Part shown: positions 1-8,969 of the stretch, one piece after another
Position numbering within the stretch: the stretch's first letter is position 1
Layout: each line of letters opens with the position of its first letter
NCBI GenBank assembly: GCA_902800715.1
Contig: CADCFN010000011.1
Span: 62,001-126,000, forward strand
DNA length: 64,000 nt
Source of the DNA: an uncultured Bacteroidales bacterium
Lineage (GTDB): Bacteria > Bacteroidota > Bacteroidia > Bacteroidales > Muribaculaceae
Reading direction: 5' to 3'
The notes under the pieces: model-generated
What the model saw: only the letters and a program-made list of their open reading frames with translations
Databases searched by the model: none
What the model was told of the DNA's origin: nothing
Made by a program: the position numbers and the translations under genes

Positions 1-441
1 GTGGTAGCGTGTCTGCCACTCCCCCTCGCCATCGCCGCGCGTCATGTAGGTGAAATAGAGGAAGTAGTTGGAGTCATTGACCAGCGAGGCATAGAATGTG
101 GTCGTGTTCAAGTGCTTGATTTCGCGGGCCTCATAGCCCAGCACGACATTGAGCACCTCGCCCTCGGGTGTCTCCTCGATGGGCAAGGTCACCTCTGGCT
201 CCACTTTGGGCCTAGGTGCCGGCTTGTCGGGCTCGACCTGACGGGTGCGCACGTCCAACGGACGTTCGTAGGCCGATGCCTTGGTACCCGCTTGCCCCAC
301 GACAACCAGGTCGCGTTCCAACGCCGGGCGCTCGAAGCCGTCCTCATCTTCCACATAGACGGTCTTGCCGTCAATCCTGGACACTCTGCCGCCTCCCACA
401 TCATTCAGGAAGCGCACGATATCGTTAATCTTTACATTCAT
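1..441 (-). CDS. DUF2027 / Smr-type protein, N-terminal part (runs off the window)
   Basis: This minus-strand gene starts with ATG at 441 and stays open to the window edge, so only the first 147 residues are seen. The protein begins MNVKINDIVRFLNDVGGGRV, the typical opening of Bacteroidetes DUF2027 proteins: a small beta-rich domain that usually sits in front of a C-terminal Smr (MutS2-like) nuclease domain. A Pro- and charge-rich linker (about residues 60-85) follows, then the start of a second beta-rich domain. The Smr part would lie beyond base 1 and cannot be checked. The long plus-strand reading frame over the same bases is an antisense shadow. A good promoter lies just upstream. The family is confident; the cellular role of DUF2027 proteins is not established. 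Confidence 0.8.
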   Translation of the reverse strand, partial: MNVKINDIVRFLNDVGGGRVSRIDGKTVYVEDEDGFERPALERDLVVVGQAGTKASAYERPLDVRTRQVEPDKPAPRPKVEPEVTLPIEETPEGEVLNVVLGYEAREIKHLNTTTFYASLVNDSNYFLYFTYMTRGDGEGEWQTRYH

Positions 442-467
442 GATTTCAGTGTCATTGTTTTAGGCTG

Positions 468-499
468 CAAAGGTACATATTATTGGCAAATTAGACAAC
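468..499 (-). promoter_or_regulatory. Bacteroidetes promoter for the DUF2027 gene
   Basis: On the minus strand TACCTTTG (468-475) matches the -7 consensus TAnnTTTG, with GTTG (496-499) exactly 20 bp upstream as a -33 element. The leader to the ATG at 441 would be about 20 nt. Confidence 0.6.
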
Positions 500-511
500 A
501 CACCAAACGAA

Positions 512-530
512 ACTCACCCCAGGGGTGAGT
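512..530 (-). terminator. Short hairpin after the small lipoprotein gene
   Basis: ACTCACCCC (512-520) and GGGGTGAGT (522-530) form a compact inverted repeat. It lies downstream of the lipoprotein gene (stop at 561) and before the next minus-strand promoter. There is no clear T tract, so termination is probable rather than certain. Confidence 0.45.
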
Positions 531-560
531 CTCTAATTCTAATACTATCTTTCAGTCTAT

Positions 561-1001
561 TTACTTAATGCTGTCTATTGTGGTGTTATAAACGCCCCAA
601 CCATCTTCCCAGCCTTGTAGATATTTCTCAAGAGCTTTCTCATAGACTGCCTTTGCCTCATCATTATTAGGGGTGCCATAATAATAATTCCACTGTTCCT
701 TGAAATTGGATTCGGCGCCTTCTAATAACTTTTCCTTTGAGTACTTACTTGGCGATTTATCATACAATGACTTTTTGGCTTTACCCGTTGAGACGCCTTC
801 TTTGTACATTCTTTTCATCACCATTTTGACGTCATAAGTGCCCTTGGACGTTGTTACGGCAGTAGGCAAAACAGTGGCTTTGGGCTCTGCCTGCTCGGTT
901 TTAACTTCTTCGGCATTCTCATTCGTTGCTGTTTCTCCGCAGCTGCTGATTACAGCAACGAAACCGACTGCCAATACTAATGAAATAAATATCTTTCTCA
1001 T
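561..1001 (-). CDS. Small lipoprotein of unknown function
   Basis: A 146-residue protein with a clear lipoprotein signal: MRKIF, a hydrophobic stretch, then the lipobox VISSC with the lipidated Cys at residue 21. The mature part opens with a Glu/Thr-rich linker (about 22-45), then a charged, mostly helical segment with repeated Tyr, Lys and Glu and the pattern YEKALEKYLQGWEDGWGVY near the end. I do not recognise a named domain. It lies 72 bp after cydB on the same strand, so it could be read through from the cyd operon, although nothing ties it to respiration. It is expected to be anchored to a membrane facing the periplasm or the surface. Confidence 0.7.
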   Translation of the reverse strand: MRKIFISLVLAVGFVAVISSCGETATNENAEEVKTEQAEPKATVLPTAVTTSKGTYDVKMVMKRMYKEGVSTGKAKKSLYDKSPSKYSKEKLLEGAESNFKEQWNYYYGTPNNDEAKAVYEKALEKYLQGWEDGWGVYNTTIDSIK

Positions 1002-1073
1002 TATTGTTTAAACTTAGAAATTAATCAATAATCATCTATAAACTCATGATTGTTCCTGTTTGAGGGGATTCTT

Positions 1074-2213
1074 TCAATACTTGTGGTCGGTGTTGTTGAG
1101 TTCGTCGCTGGTGAGTTTCTTGTGGTCCATCTTGTACCAGCAGTAAGCGATGTAAGCCAGCACGAAGGGCACGAGGATGCTCACAACGCTCATCACCGTG
1201 AGGGTAAACTCGCTGGACGAACTGTTGCGCAGCGTGAGTGAACTCTGCACGTCGAGCAGCGAGGGCAAGTAGGCAGTGTTGTTGTAGCCCATAACCCAGA
1301 ACAGTGTCATCACCACCAGCACCGTGCCGATGCCTGCGGGCCAGATGCCGCTGCGGTAATCAGCCTTCCACAACGTCTTGCCAATGCCGAACAGCACCAT
1401 CACAACACCCAGCAGCAGGATAACCAGTGCCCACCACATTGCCAGGTAATTCTTAAGATACTTCATGGGCACCCACTGCACATTGCCGCTATCATCATAA
1501 CCCACGCCCGATGCGGTGAGAATGACTGCCACTGTAGCCAGAAACAGCACGACGAACACGGCGGCATTGACCAGCAACAGCTTGTGCTGACTCTTGTTGA
1601 CCTCATCATCATCGATGTTGTTGATGAAATATAGGGATGCCAGCGTGCGAGCCAGGAAGAACACCATGAAACCGAACAACAGGCACTTCCAGCAAGCGAT
1701 AGCCTCCAGGCCATGGCTCGGTCCCCACTGTGAAATGGTCGCTGCCTGCACATTGAGGATGTTGCTCTTGGTCACAGTGAACTCGGCACCGAAGAACATC
1801 GTTGCCACTGCCACACCTAGCAGGACGGGACCCACGATACCGTTAATCAGCAACAGCGTGTCATAGAAACGTGCCCCGTAGATGTTGCCAGGCTTGGAAC
1901 GATACTCGTAGCTAATAGCCTGAATCACAAAGCTGAACAGGATAAGCATCCACAGCCAATAGGCACCGCCGAAACTCGTGCTGTAAAACAGCGGGAACGA
2001 GGCAAAGAAGGCTCCGCCAAAGGTCACTAGCGTCGTGTAGGTCAGTTCCCACTTGCGGCCCATCGAGTTGATGAGCAACGCGCGTTTGTCGGGTTTGCCG
2101 TAATGAATGAGCATCGATTGACCGCCCTGCACCATGAGCAGGAACACCAGCAGTGCTCCCAGCACCGACATGATGAGCCACCAGTAATTCTGCAATAAAT
2201 TATAAGTTGTCAT
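1074..2213 (-). CDS. cydB: Cytochrome bd quinol oxidase subunit II
   Basis: Subunit II of cytochrome bd, the high-affinity terminal oxidase that oxidises quinol and reduces O2 to water without pumping protons. The 379 residues equal the usual CydB length, and the chain is almost entirely transmembrane helices (about eight or nine). The N-terminal region includes LLVFLLMVQGGQSMLIHYG and the adjacent KRALLINSMGRKWE, as expected for CydB. It begins 18 bp after the cydA stop, so the two are co-transcribed. In a gut anaerobe the complex removes traces of oxygen and supports growth at nanomolar O2. Identification is firm. Confidence 0.95.
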   Translation of the reverse strand: MTTYNLLQNYWWLIMSVLGALLVFLLMVQGGQSMLIHYGKPDKRALLINSMGRKWELTYTTLVTFGGAFFASFPLFYSTSFGGAYWLWMLILFSFVIQAISYEYRSKPGNIYGARFYDTLLLINGIVGPVLLGVAVATMFFGAEFTVTKSNILNVQAATISQWGPSHGLEAIACWKCLLFGFMVFFLARTLASLYFINNIDDDEVNKSQHKLLLVNAAVFVVLFLATVAVILTASGVGYDDSGNVQWVPMKYLKNYLAMWWALVILLLGVVMVLFGIGKTLWKADYRSGIWPAGIGTVLVVMTLFWVMGYNNTAYLPSLLDVQSSLTLRNSSSSEFTLTVMSVVSILVPFVLAYIAYCWYKMDHKKLTSDELNNTDHKY

Positions 2214-2231
2214 CTCTTGGGTCCTCCTTCC

Positions 2232-3809
2232 TTAATCTTTAATGGTGTCTAAATCGGTCTGTGACTTCTTGGAAATCTGCTTGCAGATGATGCCGATGTC
2301 GGCAATCAGCAAAGCGGTAAACACCACTGCAAAAATCCAGAACGTAATCTGCACATAGCCTGCACTCAAGTCACTGATGGCCACCTTATTGGGCATCAGG
2401 TCCTGAATCGTCCACGGTTGGCGTCCCACCTCGGCAACAATCCAACCACTGGCACTGCACAGATAGGTGAGAGGGATAGTGATGATAGCAAGGATGTACC
2501 ACCACTTGGCCCACTTCGCCTTGTTGAGGATGTCAGGCTTGTAAACAAAGAACAGCGCCAACAACAGGAACAGCAGCAGGTAGCCACCCACGGTCACCAT
2601 GAAGTGGAAGGTGTAGAACGTCAGGGGCACATTGGGAATCGCCTCTTCGGGCTTTTCAAGATAGGCATAGCCGAAACTCTTGAAATTAGTATTGATGGCG
2701 TTCTTGAGACTGTCCACCATCACGCGGTTCTCGCTACGCATAGCGGCATCATACTGTGACAGCATGTCCTGAACCTGACGTCCACGCTCCATGCGCTCAG
2801 CGTATGAAACCGTGTTGATTTCATTCCCCTCGCTGTCATAGCTGACGCCATTGATAATATCCTCGATACCAGGAACAAAGGCTTTGAAATCATGGGTAGC
2901 GAGGAATGACAGGCCATAAGGGATGCTGATGTCGAACAGGTAAGGATCCTGGTCGTCAAAGGCTTGCTTGGACGGGTTCAAAATACCGAATGCTACGATG
3001 GCTTGCTCGTGGTTGCCCTTGTACAGGCCTTCCATCGCTGCCAGTTTCATGGGCTGGTACTTGGCAACGGTAACCGCACTGGTATCACCGGTTACCATTG
3101 TGAGTACGATGCCGATGACGCCTACCCAGGCACCCACCTTGAGGCTGCGCTGGCAGTGCTCATAATTGCGCTTCTTGAGCATCATCCAACCGCACACGCC
3201 GCAAACAAACACGCCACCCAATGCCCAAGCGCTCAGCACTGTGTGGAAAAACTTGCTCATCGCCATGGGCGAGAGTGCCACGGCAGCAAAACTCGTCATC
3301 TCGTTGCGCATGGTAGCGGGATTGAACTCACAGCCCGTGGGATACTGCATCCATGCATTGGCCACAAGAATCCACAATGCCGACAGGCTGGCGCCGATAG
3401 CAGTCAGCCAGGTGGCTGCAAGGTGGAACTTGGGACTCACCTTCTTCCACCCGAAGAACATCACGGCGATAAAGGTCGACTCCATGAAGAAAGCCAGAAT
3501 GCCCTCCACCGCCAGTGGTGCGCCGAAGATGTCACCAACAAACCAGCTGTAATTGGACCAGTTGGTGCCAAACTCAAACTCCAGGATGATGCCCGTGGCA
3601 ACACCAATGGCGAAATTCACGCCGAAGATGGTCATCCAGAACTTGGTTGTCGCTAGCCATTTCTCGCTTTTGGTCTTCAGGTATATCGTCTCCATGACAG
3701 CGACAATGATGCCTAGACCCAGCGTCAACGGCACGAACAGCCAATGGTAGATTGCCGTTAGCGCAAATTGCGCTCTCGACCAGTCAACTACATTGATTAA
3801 TTCTTCCAT
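2232..3809 (-). CDS. cydA: Cytochrome bd quinol oxidase subunit I
   Basis: Subunit I of cytochrome bd, carrying hemes b558, b595 and d. The expected ligands are visible: His22 (in AIYHWLFVPLTLG), His189 (in FFHTVLSAWALGG) and Met404 (in FHFMVTVGGY), matching His19, His186 and Met393 of the E. coli protein. The periplasmic Q loop contains AAMEGLYKGN, and GRQPWTIQ precedes the last helices. At 525 residues it fits the long Q-loop class. It follows the DUF4492 gene by 92 bp and precedes cydB by 18 bp. No CydX-sized gene is seen next to cydB. The start MEELINVVDWSRAQF gives the normal N terminus. Confidence 0.96.
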   Translation of the reverse strand: MEELINVVDWSRAQFALTAIYHWLFVPLTLGLGIIVAVMETIYLKTKSEKWLATTKFWMTIFGVNFAIGVATGIILEFEFGTNWSNYSWFVGDIFGAPLAVEGILAFFMESTFIAVMFFGWKKVSPKFHLAATWLTAIGASLSALWILVANAWMQYPTGCEFNPATMRNEMTSFAAVALSPMAMSKFFHTVLSAWALGGVFVCGVCGWMMLKKRNYEHCQRSLKVGAWVGVIGIVLTMVTGDTSAVTVAKYQPMKLAAMEGLYKGNHEQAIVAFGILNPSKQAFDDQDPYLFDISIPYGLSFLATHDFKAFVPGIEDIINGVSYDSEGNEINTVSYAERMERGRQVQDMLSQYDAAMRSENRVMVDSLKNAINTNFKSFGYAYLEKPEEAIPNVPLTFYTFHFMVTVGGYLLLFLLLALFFVYKPDILNKAKWAKWWYILAIITIPLTYLCSASGWIVAEVGRQPWTIQDLMPNKVAISDLSAGYVQITFWIFAVVFTALLIADIGIICKQISKKSQTDLDTIKD

Positions 3810-3857
3810 ACCAGATCTTTAGTTTATAGGTTATTGTTATCATTTTTACGGTATTAA

Positions 3858-3871
3858 CTCGCCTTGGCGAG
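3858..3871 (-). promoter_or_regulatory. Small hairpin between DUF4492 gene and cydA
   Basis: CTCGCC (3858-3863) and GGCGAG (3866-3871) form a tight inverted repeat in the 92-bp gap between the DUF4492 gene and cydA. It has no T tract, so mRNA processing or stabilisation within the operon is as plausible as attenuation. The function is inferred. Confidence 0.3.
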
Positions 3872-3901
3872 GCATGATTCCAGATTGCCAGTCTACAGCA
3901 A

Positions 3902-4138
3902 TCACCGGTTCACCAGCTGCTGGCGAACGTACTCAGTCTTCTCCTGTTCTGTGTCACACTTTGTGCTCAAGAAGTTGGGAAAGAACAGCAACTTGATGAT
4001 GCCAAAGAAAATAAACAGCTTAATGGCAATAATGAGCCATAATGTCTTGCCCACAGTCATGCTGCGGAATCCATCGTAATACAGATGGAATACCCGCGAC
4101 CAGAAGCCCTGACTATTTTCGGGAACATTACTACTCAT
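3902..4138 (-). CDS. DUF4492 protein, first gene of the cyd operon
   Basis: A 78-residue protein with an amphipathic N terminus (GFWSRVFHLYYDGFRSMTVG), a single hydrophobic helix (about residues 33-55, containing LWLIIAIKLFIFFGI) and a charged C-terminal tail. It matches the Bacteroidetes DUF4492 family, which is commonly found directly before cydA. It is the first gene after the cyd promoter. A one-helix protein fixed to a bd oxidase operon invites comparison with the CydX/CbdX subunits, but it is longer and the similarity is only architectural. The family call is good; the role in oxidase assembly or stability is inference. Confidence 0.8.
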   Translation of the reverse strand: MSSNVPENSQGFWSRVFHLYYDGFRSMTVGKTLWLIIAIKLFIFFGIIKLLFFPNFLSTKCDTEQEKTEYVRQQLVNR

Positions 4139-4172
4139 AGGGTGAAGGTCACATCATTTTTTAATCAAATGG

Positions 4173-4204
4173 CAAAGTTAATGACAAAAAAAGCATTTTA
4201 CAAA
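4173..4204 (-). promoter_or_regulatory. Promoter of the cyd operon
   Basis: On the minus strand TTTG (4201-4204) and TAACTTTG (4173-4180) are separated by exactly 20 bp, a full match to the Bacteroidetes sigma consensus. The leader to the DUF4492 start codon is about 28-30 nt. No obvious regulator palindrome was seen here. Confidence 0.7.
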
Positions 4205-4346
4205 TAAATGACCGTAATTTTTGCTCAATTTTTACTATTCATTAAGGAAAAAGTGGGGAAATGCATGATTCTATCAAAAAAAATCATTATATTTGCCATA
4301 TCTTTCATCTTTGAATTTATATTATCAACACTTAAATGATATCGCA

Positions 4347-5327
4347 ATGAATAGGCAATTGATTTTCAGAACATTAGCCATAATTTTGGCGTGTTTCGCA
4401 CTAGCGACCTCGGCCAGTGCCTATAATGATGCACAGATTGGGGGAAAACTCCAAAACAACGCCGTGACAGATATCCGCGGCGATGTGAATGGTGACGGTG
4501 CGGTCTCGATTGGTGACGTGACAACCCTCATCGACTACCTGCTGGGCAGTGGAGGCAACATCTCTACTAGTGCCGCCGATGTGAACCTCGATGATGGTGT
4601 GAGCATCGCCGATGTGACCACGCTAATTGACTACCTCCTGAACGGAACATGGCCCGAACCAGCCCCTATCGACATCTGGTATCTGATTGGCGACCGTGTG
4701 GGCAGCAATCCTTGGGAGAACGACGGCACGAGCAGCATTGGCCGTGGATTGATTCCGTTATACCCCACTGGGGAATTTAACGGCAATGGCAAAGGGCAAT
4801 TGATGTACGTGGGATATTTTGGAGCCAACGACGCTGTCATGCTCATCCACCATCCTGGCAGCAGAGATGATTGCTGGGGCATGAAGCCCAACGGCATGTT
4901 TGCTCATGGCGGAGAAGAAATCATCGCCATCGCTCCTGGGCGTGATGGCTACTACAACATCATTCTAAACACCAAAACCGACAGATTCTACTTCTATTCT
5001 GATTATAGCACCACCACCCATGACACCTTCAACACCATCAACATCGTTGGCGGCCATTGCGGCTGGGATGCCACCGATCCGCTCTACGAAATGACCAAGT
5101 TGAATCCCGAGAAGGAGAATCACAATTGGATTTTCAGGAACTTCACAGTTACTGCCGACGTTGAACTTAAGTTTACTGCCGACAACGCATGGGATTACAA
5201 TTGGGGTGCAAGTTCATTCCCCTATGGACGTGGCCAGCGCGAGGGCAACAATATTCCTGTCAAGAAGGGCACCTATGACGTCTATTTCAATGACATCACG
5301 GGTGATTTCAACTTCATTGAGAAATAA
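4347..5327 (+). CDS. Secreted dockerin-repeat protein with SusE/SusF-like C-terminal domain
   Basis: The start is placed at ATG 4347 because it gives a clean signal peptide (MNRQLIFRTLAIILACFALA, then TSASA). Residues about 46-100 carry two type I dockerin repeats, each with the calcium loop pattern DVNxDgxVSIxDVTTLIDYLL. A linker and a roughly 210-residue beta-rich domain follow; it opens with WYLIGDRVGSNPWEN, contains many aromatics, and resembles the starch-binding repeats of SusE/SusF-type surface proteins, though the match is by eye only. Bacteroidales dockerins do not need classical cellulosomes; the repeats may bind a partner or act as calcium-stabilised spacers. The gene stands alone between the cyd promoter and the murF operon. 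A TATATTTG box lies at 4288-4295. Confidence 0.7.
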   Translation: MNRQLIFRTLAIILACFALATSASAYNDAQIGGKLQNNAVTDIRGDVNGDGAVSIGDVTTLIDYLLGSGGNISTSAADVNLDDGVSIADVTTLIDYLLNGTWPEPAPIDIWYLIGDRVGSNPWENDGTSSIGRGLIPLYPTGEFNGNGKGQLMYVGYFGANDAVMLIHHPGSRDDCWGMKPNGMFAHGGEEIIAIAPGRDGYYNIILNTKTDRFYFYSDYSTTTHDTFNTINIVGGHCGWDATDPLYEMTKLNPEKENHNWIFRNFTVTADVELKFTADNAWDYNWGASSFPYGRGQREGNNIPVKKGTYDVYFNDITGDFNFIEK

Positions 5328-5357
5328 GGAGAATTTCGATTTCAACACATTTAATTT

Positions 5358-5390
5358 GAGGGCATTAGCATACTAATGCCCTCGTTTTCC
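5358..5390 (+). terminator. Strong hairpin terminator after the dockerin gene
   Basis: GAGGGCATTAG (5358-5368) pairs perfectly with CTAATGCCCTC (5373-5383) around a CATA loop, followed by GTTTT. It lies 30 bp after the stop codon. Confidence 0.8.
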
Positions 5391-5495
5391 CCCAACTTGG
5401 GCAAACACCTTTTTTAAATAATGTCATCAAATTAGAGTCATTATGCCAAAAAAAACTTATCTTTGCCAGTTAAAACAACCATTATAAGTTTTACA

Positions 5496-6479
5496 ATGGA
5501 GTTCAGGACGACAGTGAAGACGGGCGAGAACCGCAGTTGGCTGCACCATAGCGACAACGTGGTGCTGCTGGGATCGTGCTTCAGCGACAACATCGGTGCC
5601 AAGATGCAAGGTGCGCTCATCAACGCCACTATCAACCCCATGGGGACGCTTTACAACCCCATGAGCATTGCTGGTAGCGTGCAGCGACTCATCAAGGGGG
5701 AGCCTATTGCCGGGCAGACACTTTTCATGCAGGGCGGTGTATGGAACAGCTTTGACTTCCATTCCCGTTATTCCTTACCCGACAAGCAGGCAACCATCGA
5801 TCGCATGAACCAGCGCATCGAGATGGGACATAACGCCTTGCTGCAAGCCCAATTGCTCACCGTCACACTGGGAACTGCCATGATTTACCGCCTGCGCTCG
5901 ACAGGCGAGGTTGTCGCCAACTGCCACAAGGTGCCACAACACGAGTTTGCACGCAAGATGGCCTCTGTGCCCGAGATGGTGCAGGAGCTTGACACAATGC
6001 TGACCGCGTTGCACACCTTTAACCCTAAACTGCACATCATATTCACGGTAAGCCCCATCCGTCACATTGCCGACGGCCTGGATACCAACTCGTTGAGCAA
6101 AGCCTCGTTGCGAGTGGCAATCCATGAGGCAATATCGCGCCATCGTGAATATTGCGACTATTTTCCTGCCTACGAGATTATGCTCGACGACCTGCGCGAC
6201 TACCGCTTCTACGCCAGCGACATGGTTCATCCCAGCGACGTGGCGGTGGAATACATCTGGCAGGCATTCCAGGCCACCTATCTTGACGACCGCAGCGCGC
6301 TTGCTGTGGCTCGCTGCGAACGCATCCACAAGCGCCTGCAGCACCGCCCCATGAGTGCCAACCACGAGACTGTTGAGCGTTTCAACAATGATACAGCCAG
6401 CGTGGTGCGCAACCTCGTTAAGGAATACCCCTATCTGGCAAACAACCCTGAACTTCAAAAAGCCCTTGACAGATCATGA
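5496..6479 (+). CDS. GSCFA (SGNH-like) domain protein, first gene of the murF operon
   Basis: A 327-residue protein of the GSCFA family (PF08885), named for the conserved GSCFA/S motif, here VLLGSCFSDNIG near residue 25. The fold is SGNH-hydrolase-like, with the Ser in that motif as the predicted nucleophile and a distal D-x-x-H type element (MVHPSDVA). The natural substrate is not known; an esterase acting on acylated sugars or peptidoglycan is a reasonable guess. No signal peptide is seen, so it is probably cytoplasmic. ATG 5496 is preferred because a TATCTTTG box at 5458-5465 would place the transcript start just upstream. Its stop overlaps the murF/alr start by four bases (ATGA), so the two are translationally coupled. 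Confidence 0.85.
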   Translation: MEFRTTVKTGENRSWLHHSDNVVLLGSCFSDNIGAKMQGALINATINPMGTLYNPMSIAGSVQRLIKGEPIAGQTLFMQGGVWNSFDFHSRYSLPDKQATIDRMNQRIEMGHNALLQAQLLTVTLGTAMIYRLRSTGEVVANCHKVPQHEFARKMASVPEMVQELDTMLTALHTFNPKLHIIFTVSPIRHIADGLDTNSLSKASLRVAIHEAISRHREYCDYFPAYEIMLDDLRDYRFYASDMVHPSDVAVEYIWQAFQATYLDDRSALAVARCERIHKRLQHRPMSANHETVERFNNDTASVVRNLVKEYPYLANNPELQKALDRS

Positions 6480-8965
6480 ATTACTCGATTACCGAAATAT
6501 ACAACGTGCTAGAGGTGACCGGCGGTCACATCATCAACGAGGATGCCATCGTGAGCCAACTGCTCACCGACTCGCGCTCGCTCACCCAGCCCGAAGAGAC
6601 CATCTTCTTTGCACTACGCACCGATGCCGGCGACGGACACAATTTCATTCCCGACCTCTATGACAAGGGAGTGCGCAACTTCGTCGTTTCCAGCGACTAT
6701 TATGCTTTGCCCGAGTGTGCAGGCGCCAACTACATCGCCGTGGACTCACCACTCGACGCTTTGCAGGCACTGGCTACCTTCCACCGCAGGCGTTTCCGTG
6801 AACTGCCTGTCATCGGCATCACGGGCAGCCGTGGAAAGACGTCTGTTAAAGAATGGCTCTACCAGTTGCTCAAAGACGACTACCGTATCGTGAGGTCGCC
6901 GCGCAGCTACAATTCCCAAATCGGCGTGCCCCTGTCATTATGGGACATCGATAACAACACCGACCTCGCCATCATCGAGGCAGGCATCTCTACCACTGGC
7001 GAGATGGATAACCTGCAGGCGATGATTCGCCCCACCATCGGCATCATCACCAATCTGGGCAGCGAGCATAACGACGGATTCGCCTCCATGGAACAGAAAG
7101 CCCAGGAAAAGGCTAAAATCCTGTTCAACTGCGAGTGCATCGTCTATTGTGCCGATGACCCGTTGGTTACACACACCATCGCACCACTTGTCGAGAGTGA
7201 TGTTGCTCTGGCAATGTCATGGTCGCGCAACCACTGTGACGCGCCATTGCAGGTGGACAACGCCGAGCGCACCGAGAACGCTACGATTCTGCATTACACT
7301 TATAATGACGAGTCCAGCATGGTTACCATTCCATTCACAGCCGATCGTGATCTGGACAATGCCATCATCTGTCTGGCGGTACTGCTGCACCTGGACTTGG
7401 ACCGAGAGGTCATCGCCGAGCGCATGGCGACACTCACGCCCGTCGGCACCCGACTCAACGTCATCGAGGGTGTGAACAACTGCACCGTGATTGTCGATAG
7501 CTACACCAGCGACTATAACTCCTTGACGCCGGCACTCAATTTCATGACACGTCGTGCGGGTAACCGGCCGTGTACTGTCATCCTGAGCGACTTGAGCAAC
7601 GAGAGCTATAGTGGTGACGAACTGTATATCCGCGTCAGCGAGCTGCTCAACACCAAGCGCGTGAACAGGCTCATCGGCATCGGCAAGGACATGTGCCAGT
7701 ATAGCAGATATTTCAGCGAATTGCCACAGTCCCATTTCTTCGATGACACTCAGGACTTCATCAATGCCGTAGCCAAGGGTGATTTTGATAACGAGACCAT
7801 TCTCATCAAGGGTGACCCCCGCTTCGGTTTCAGCCAGATTATCGACCTGCTTGAAGCCAAGCAGCACATTACGGTCATGGAGGTGGACCTCAACGCCCTG
7901 GCCCATAACTTCAAGTTCTTCAAGTCGCTCATCAAACCCGAGACCAAGACCATCGGTATGGTCAAGGCCAGTGGATACGGTGCCGGCAGCTACGAGATTG
8001 CCAAGACCTTGCAGGACTGCGGCTGCGATTACCTCGCCGTGGCCGTGCAGGACGAGGGCGTGGAACTGCGCAAGGCCAGCATTACCATGCCGGTCATTGT
8101 GCTCAACCCCAACGGCGTGAACTACAAGGCGATGTTCCAGTATCGCCTGGAGCCTGAACTGTACAACATTAACATGGCACATGACCTGATCAAAGAGGGA
8201 AAACGCTATGGAGTGCAGGGCTTCCCGGTACACATCAAGATTGACAGTGGCATGCACCGCCTGGGATTCACCAGTGAGCAGATTCCAGAACTTATCGAAC
8301 TGCTCAAGAGCCAGGACATCATCACTCCAGCATCGGTATTCACCCACCTGAGTGTTGCCGATGAACCCGATCAGGACGCCTATACCCAAGCCCAGTTCGA
8401 CTATTTTGACACTTGCAGCGACATGTTGCAGCAGTCATTTGACCACCACATCATGCGCCATGCGCTCAATACCAGCGGTATCGTTCGTTTCCCCGAACAT
8501 CAGTACGACATGGTGCGCATCGGTATCGGCCTGTACGGTATCCGCACCCTGTTCGACGGCAGCGAGGACACGCTCATGCCCGTATCGGCACTGCGCTCAA
8601 TCATCATCAGCATCAAGGAGTGGCCTGCAGGTACTACAGTGGGTTACGGCCGTCACGGCTTGCTGGAACGTGACAGCCGCATCGCAACAATCAACATCGG
8701 CTATGCTGACGGCTTTGACCGCCACTTCGGCAACGGACGCATGAGTATGTGGGTCAACGGCAAGCTGTGTCCTACCGTGGGCAACGTGTGCATGGACGCC
8801 GTGATGATTGATGTCACCGACACCACCTGCAAGGTGGGCGATACCGTCGAAATCTTTGGCGAACACGTTCCTGTGGAGATGCTGAGCGAGGCACGGGGCA
8901 CTATCCCCTATGAAATCCTCACGAGCGTCTCACCGCGTGTCAAGCGAGTTTATTACCGAGAATAA
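6476..8965 (+). CDS. murF-alr: Bifunctional MurF (UDP-MurNAc-tripeptide:D-Ala-D-Ala ligase) / alanine racemase
   Basis: A natural fusion typical of Bacteroidetes. Residues about 1-455 are the Mur ligase half, with the ATP loop GITGSRGKTSVKEW (Lys121, Thr122). Residues about 460-829 are a fold-type III alanine racemase with the PLP lysine at 497 (MVKASGYGAGSYE), and GYADGFDRHF and VGNVCMDAVMIDV motifs near the end. The racemase makes D-Ala from L-Ala; the ligase uses D-Ala-D-Ala to finish the UDP-MurNAc-pentapeptide in the cytoplasm. Such fusions sometimes have reduced MurF activity, with a second murF elsewhere, which cannot be judged here. The gene overlaps the GSCFA gene by four bases and is followed after four bases by the BspA-like gene. 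Confidence 0.95.
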   Translation: MNYSITEIYNVLEVTGGHIINEDAIVSQLLTDSRSLTQPEETIFFALRTDAGDGHNFIPDLYDKGVRNFVVSSDYYALPECAGANYIAVDSPLDALQALATFHRRRFRELPVIGITGSRGKTSVKEWLYQLLKDDYRIVRSPRSYNSQIGVPLSLWDIDNNTDLAIIEAGISTTGEMDNLQAMIRPTIGIITNLGSEHNDGFASMEQKAQEKAKILFNCECIVYCADDPLVTHTIAPLVESDVALAMSWSRNHCDAPLQVDNAERTENATILHYTYNDESSMVTIPFTADRDLDNAIICLAVLLHLDLDREVIAERMATLTPVGTRLNVIEGVNNCTVIVDSYTSDYNSLTPALNFMTRRAGNRPCTVILSDLSNESYSGDELYIRVSELLNTKRVNRLIGIGKDMCQYSRYFSELPQSHFFDDTQDFINAVAKGDFDNETILIKGDPRFGFSQIIDLLEAKQHITVMEVDLNALAHNFKFFKSLIKPETKTIGMVKASGYGAGSYEIAKTLQDCGCDYLAVAVQDEGVELRKASITMPVIVLNPNGVNYKAMFQYRLEPELYNINMAHDLIKEGKRYGVQGFPVHIKIDSGMHRLGFTSEQIPELIELLKSQDIITPASVFTHLSVADEPDQDAYTQAQFDYFDTCSDMLQQSFDHHIMRHALNTSGIVRFPEHQYDMVRIGIGLYGIRTLFDGSEDTLMPVSALRSIIISIKEWPAGTTVGYGRHGLLERDSRIATINIGYADGFDRHFGNGRMSMWVNGKLCPTVGNVCMDAVMIDVTDTTCKVGDTVEIFGEHVPVEMLSEARGTIPYEILTSVSPRVKRVYYRE

Positions 8966-8969
8966 TGAC

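Noticed and set aside
1-528. Plus-strand open frame of 175 codons at the left edge
   Set aside because: The minus strand over the same bases encodes a recognisable DUF2027 N terminus with a promoter, so the plus frame is a shadow.
2232-4138. Hidden CydX gene inside the cyd operon
   Set aside because: No short frame of 30-40 codons with one hydrophobic helix and a start was seen after cydB; only the DUF4492 gene qualifies as a small membrane protein.
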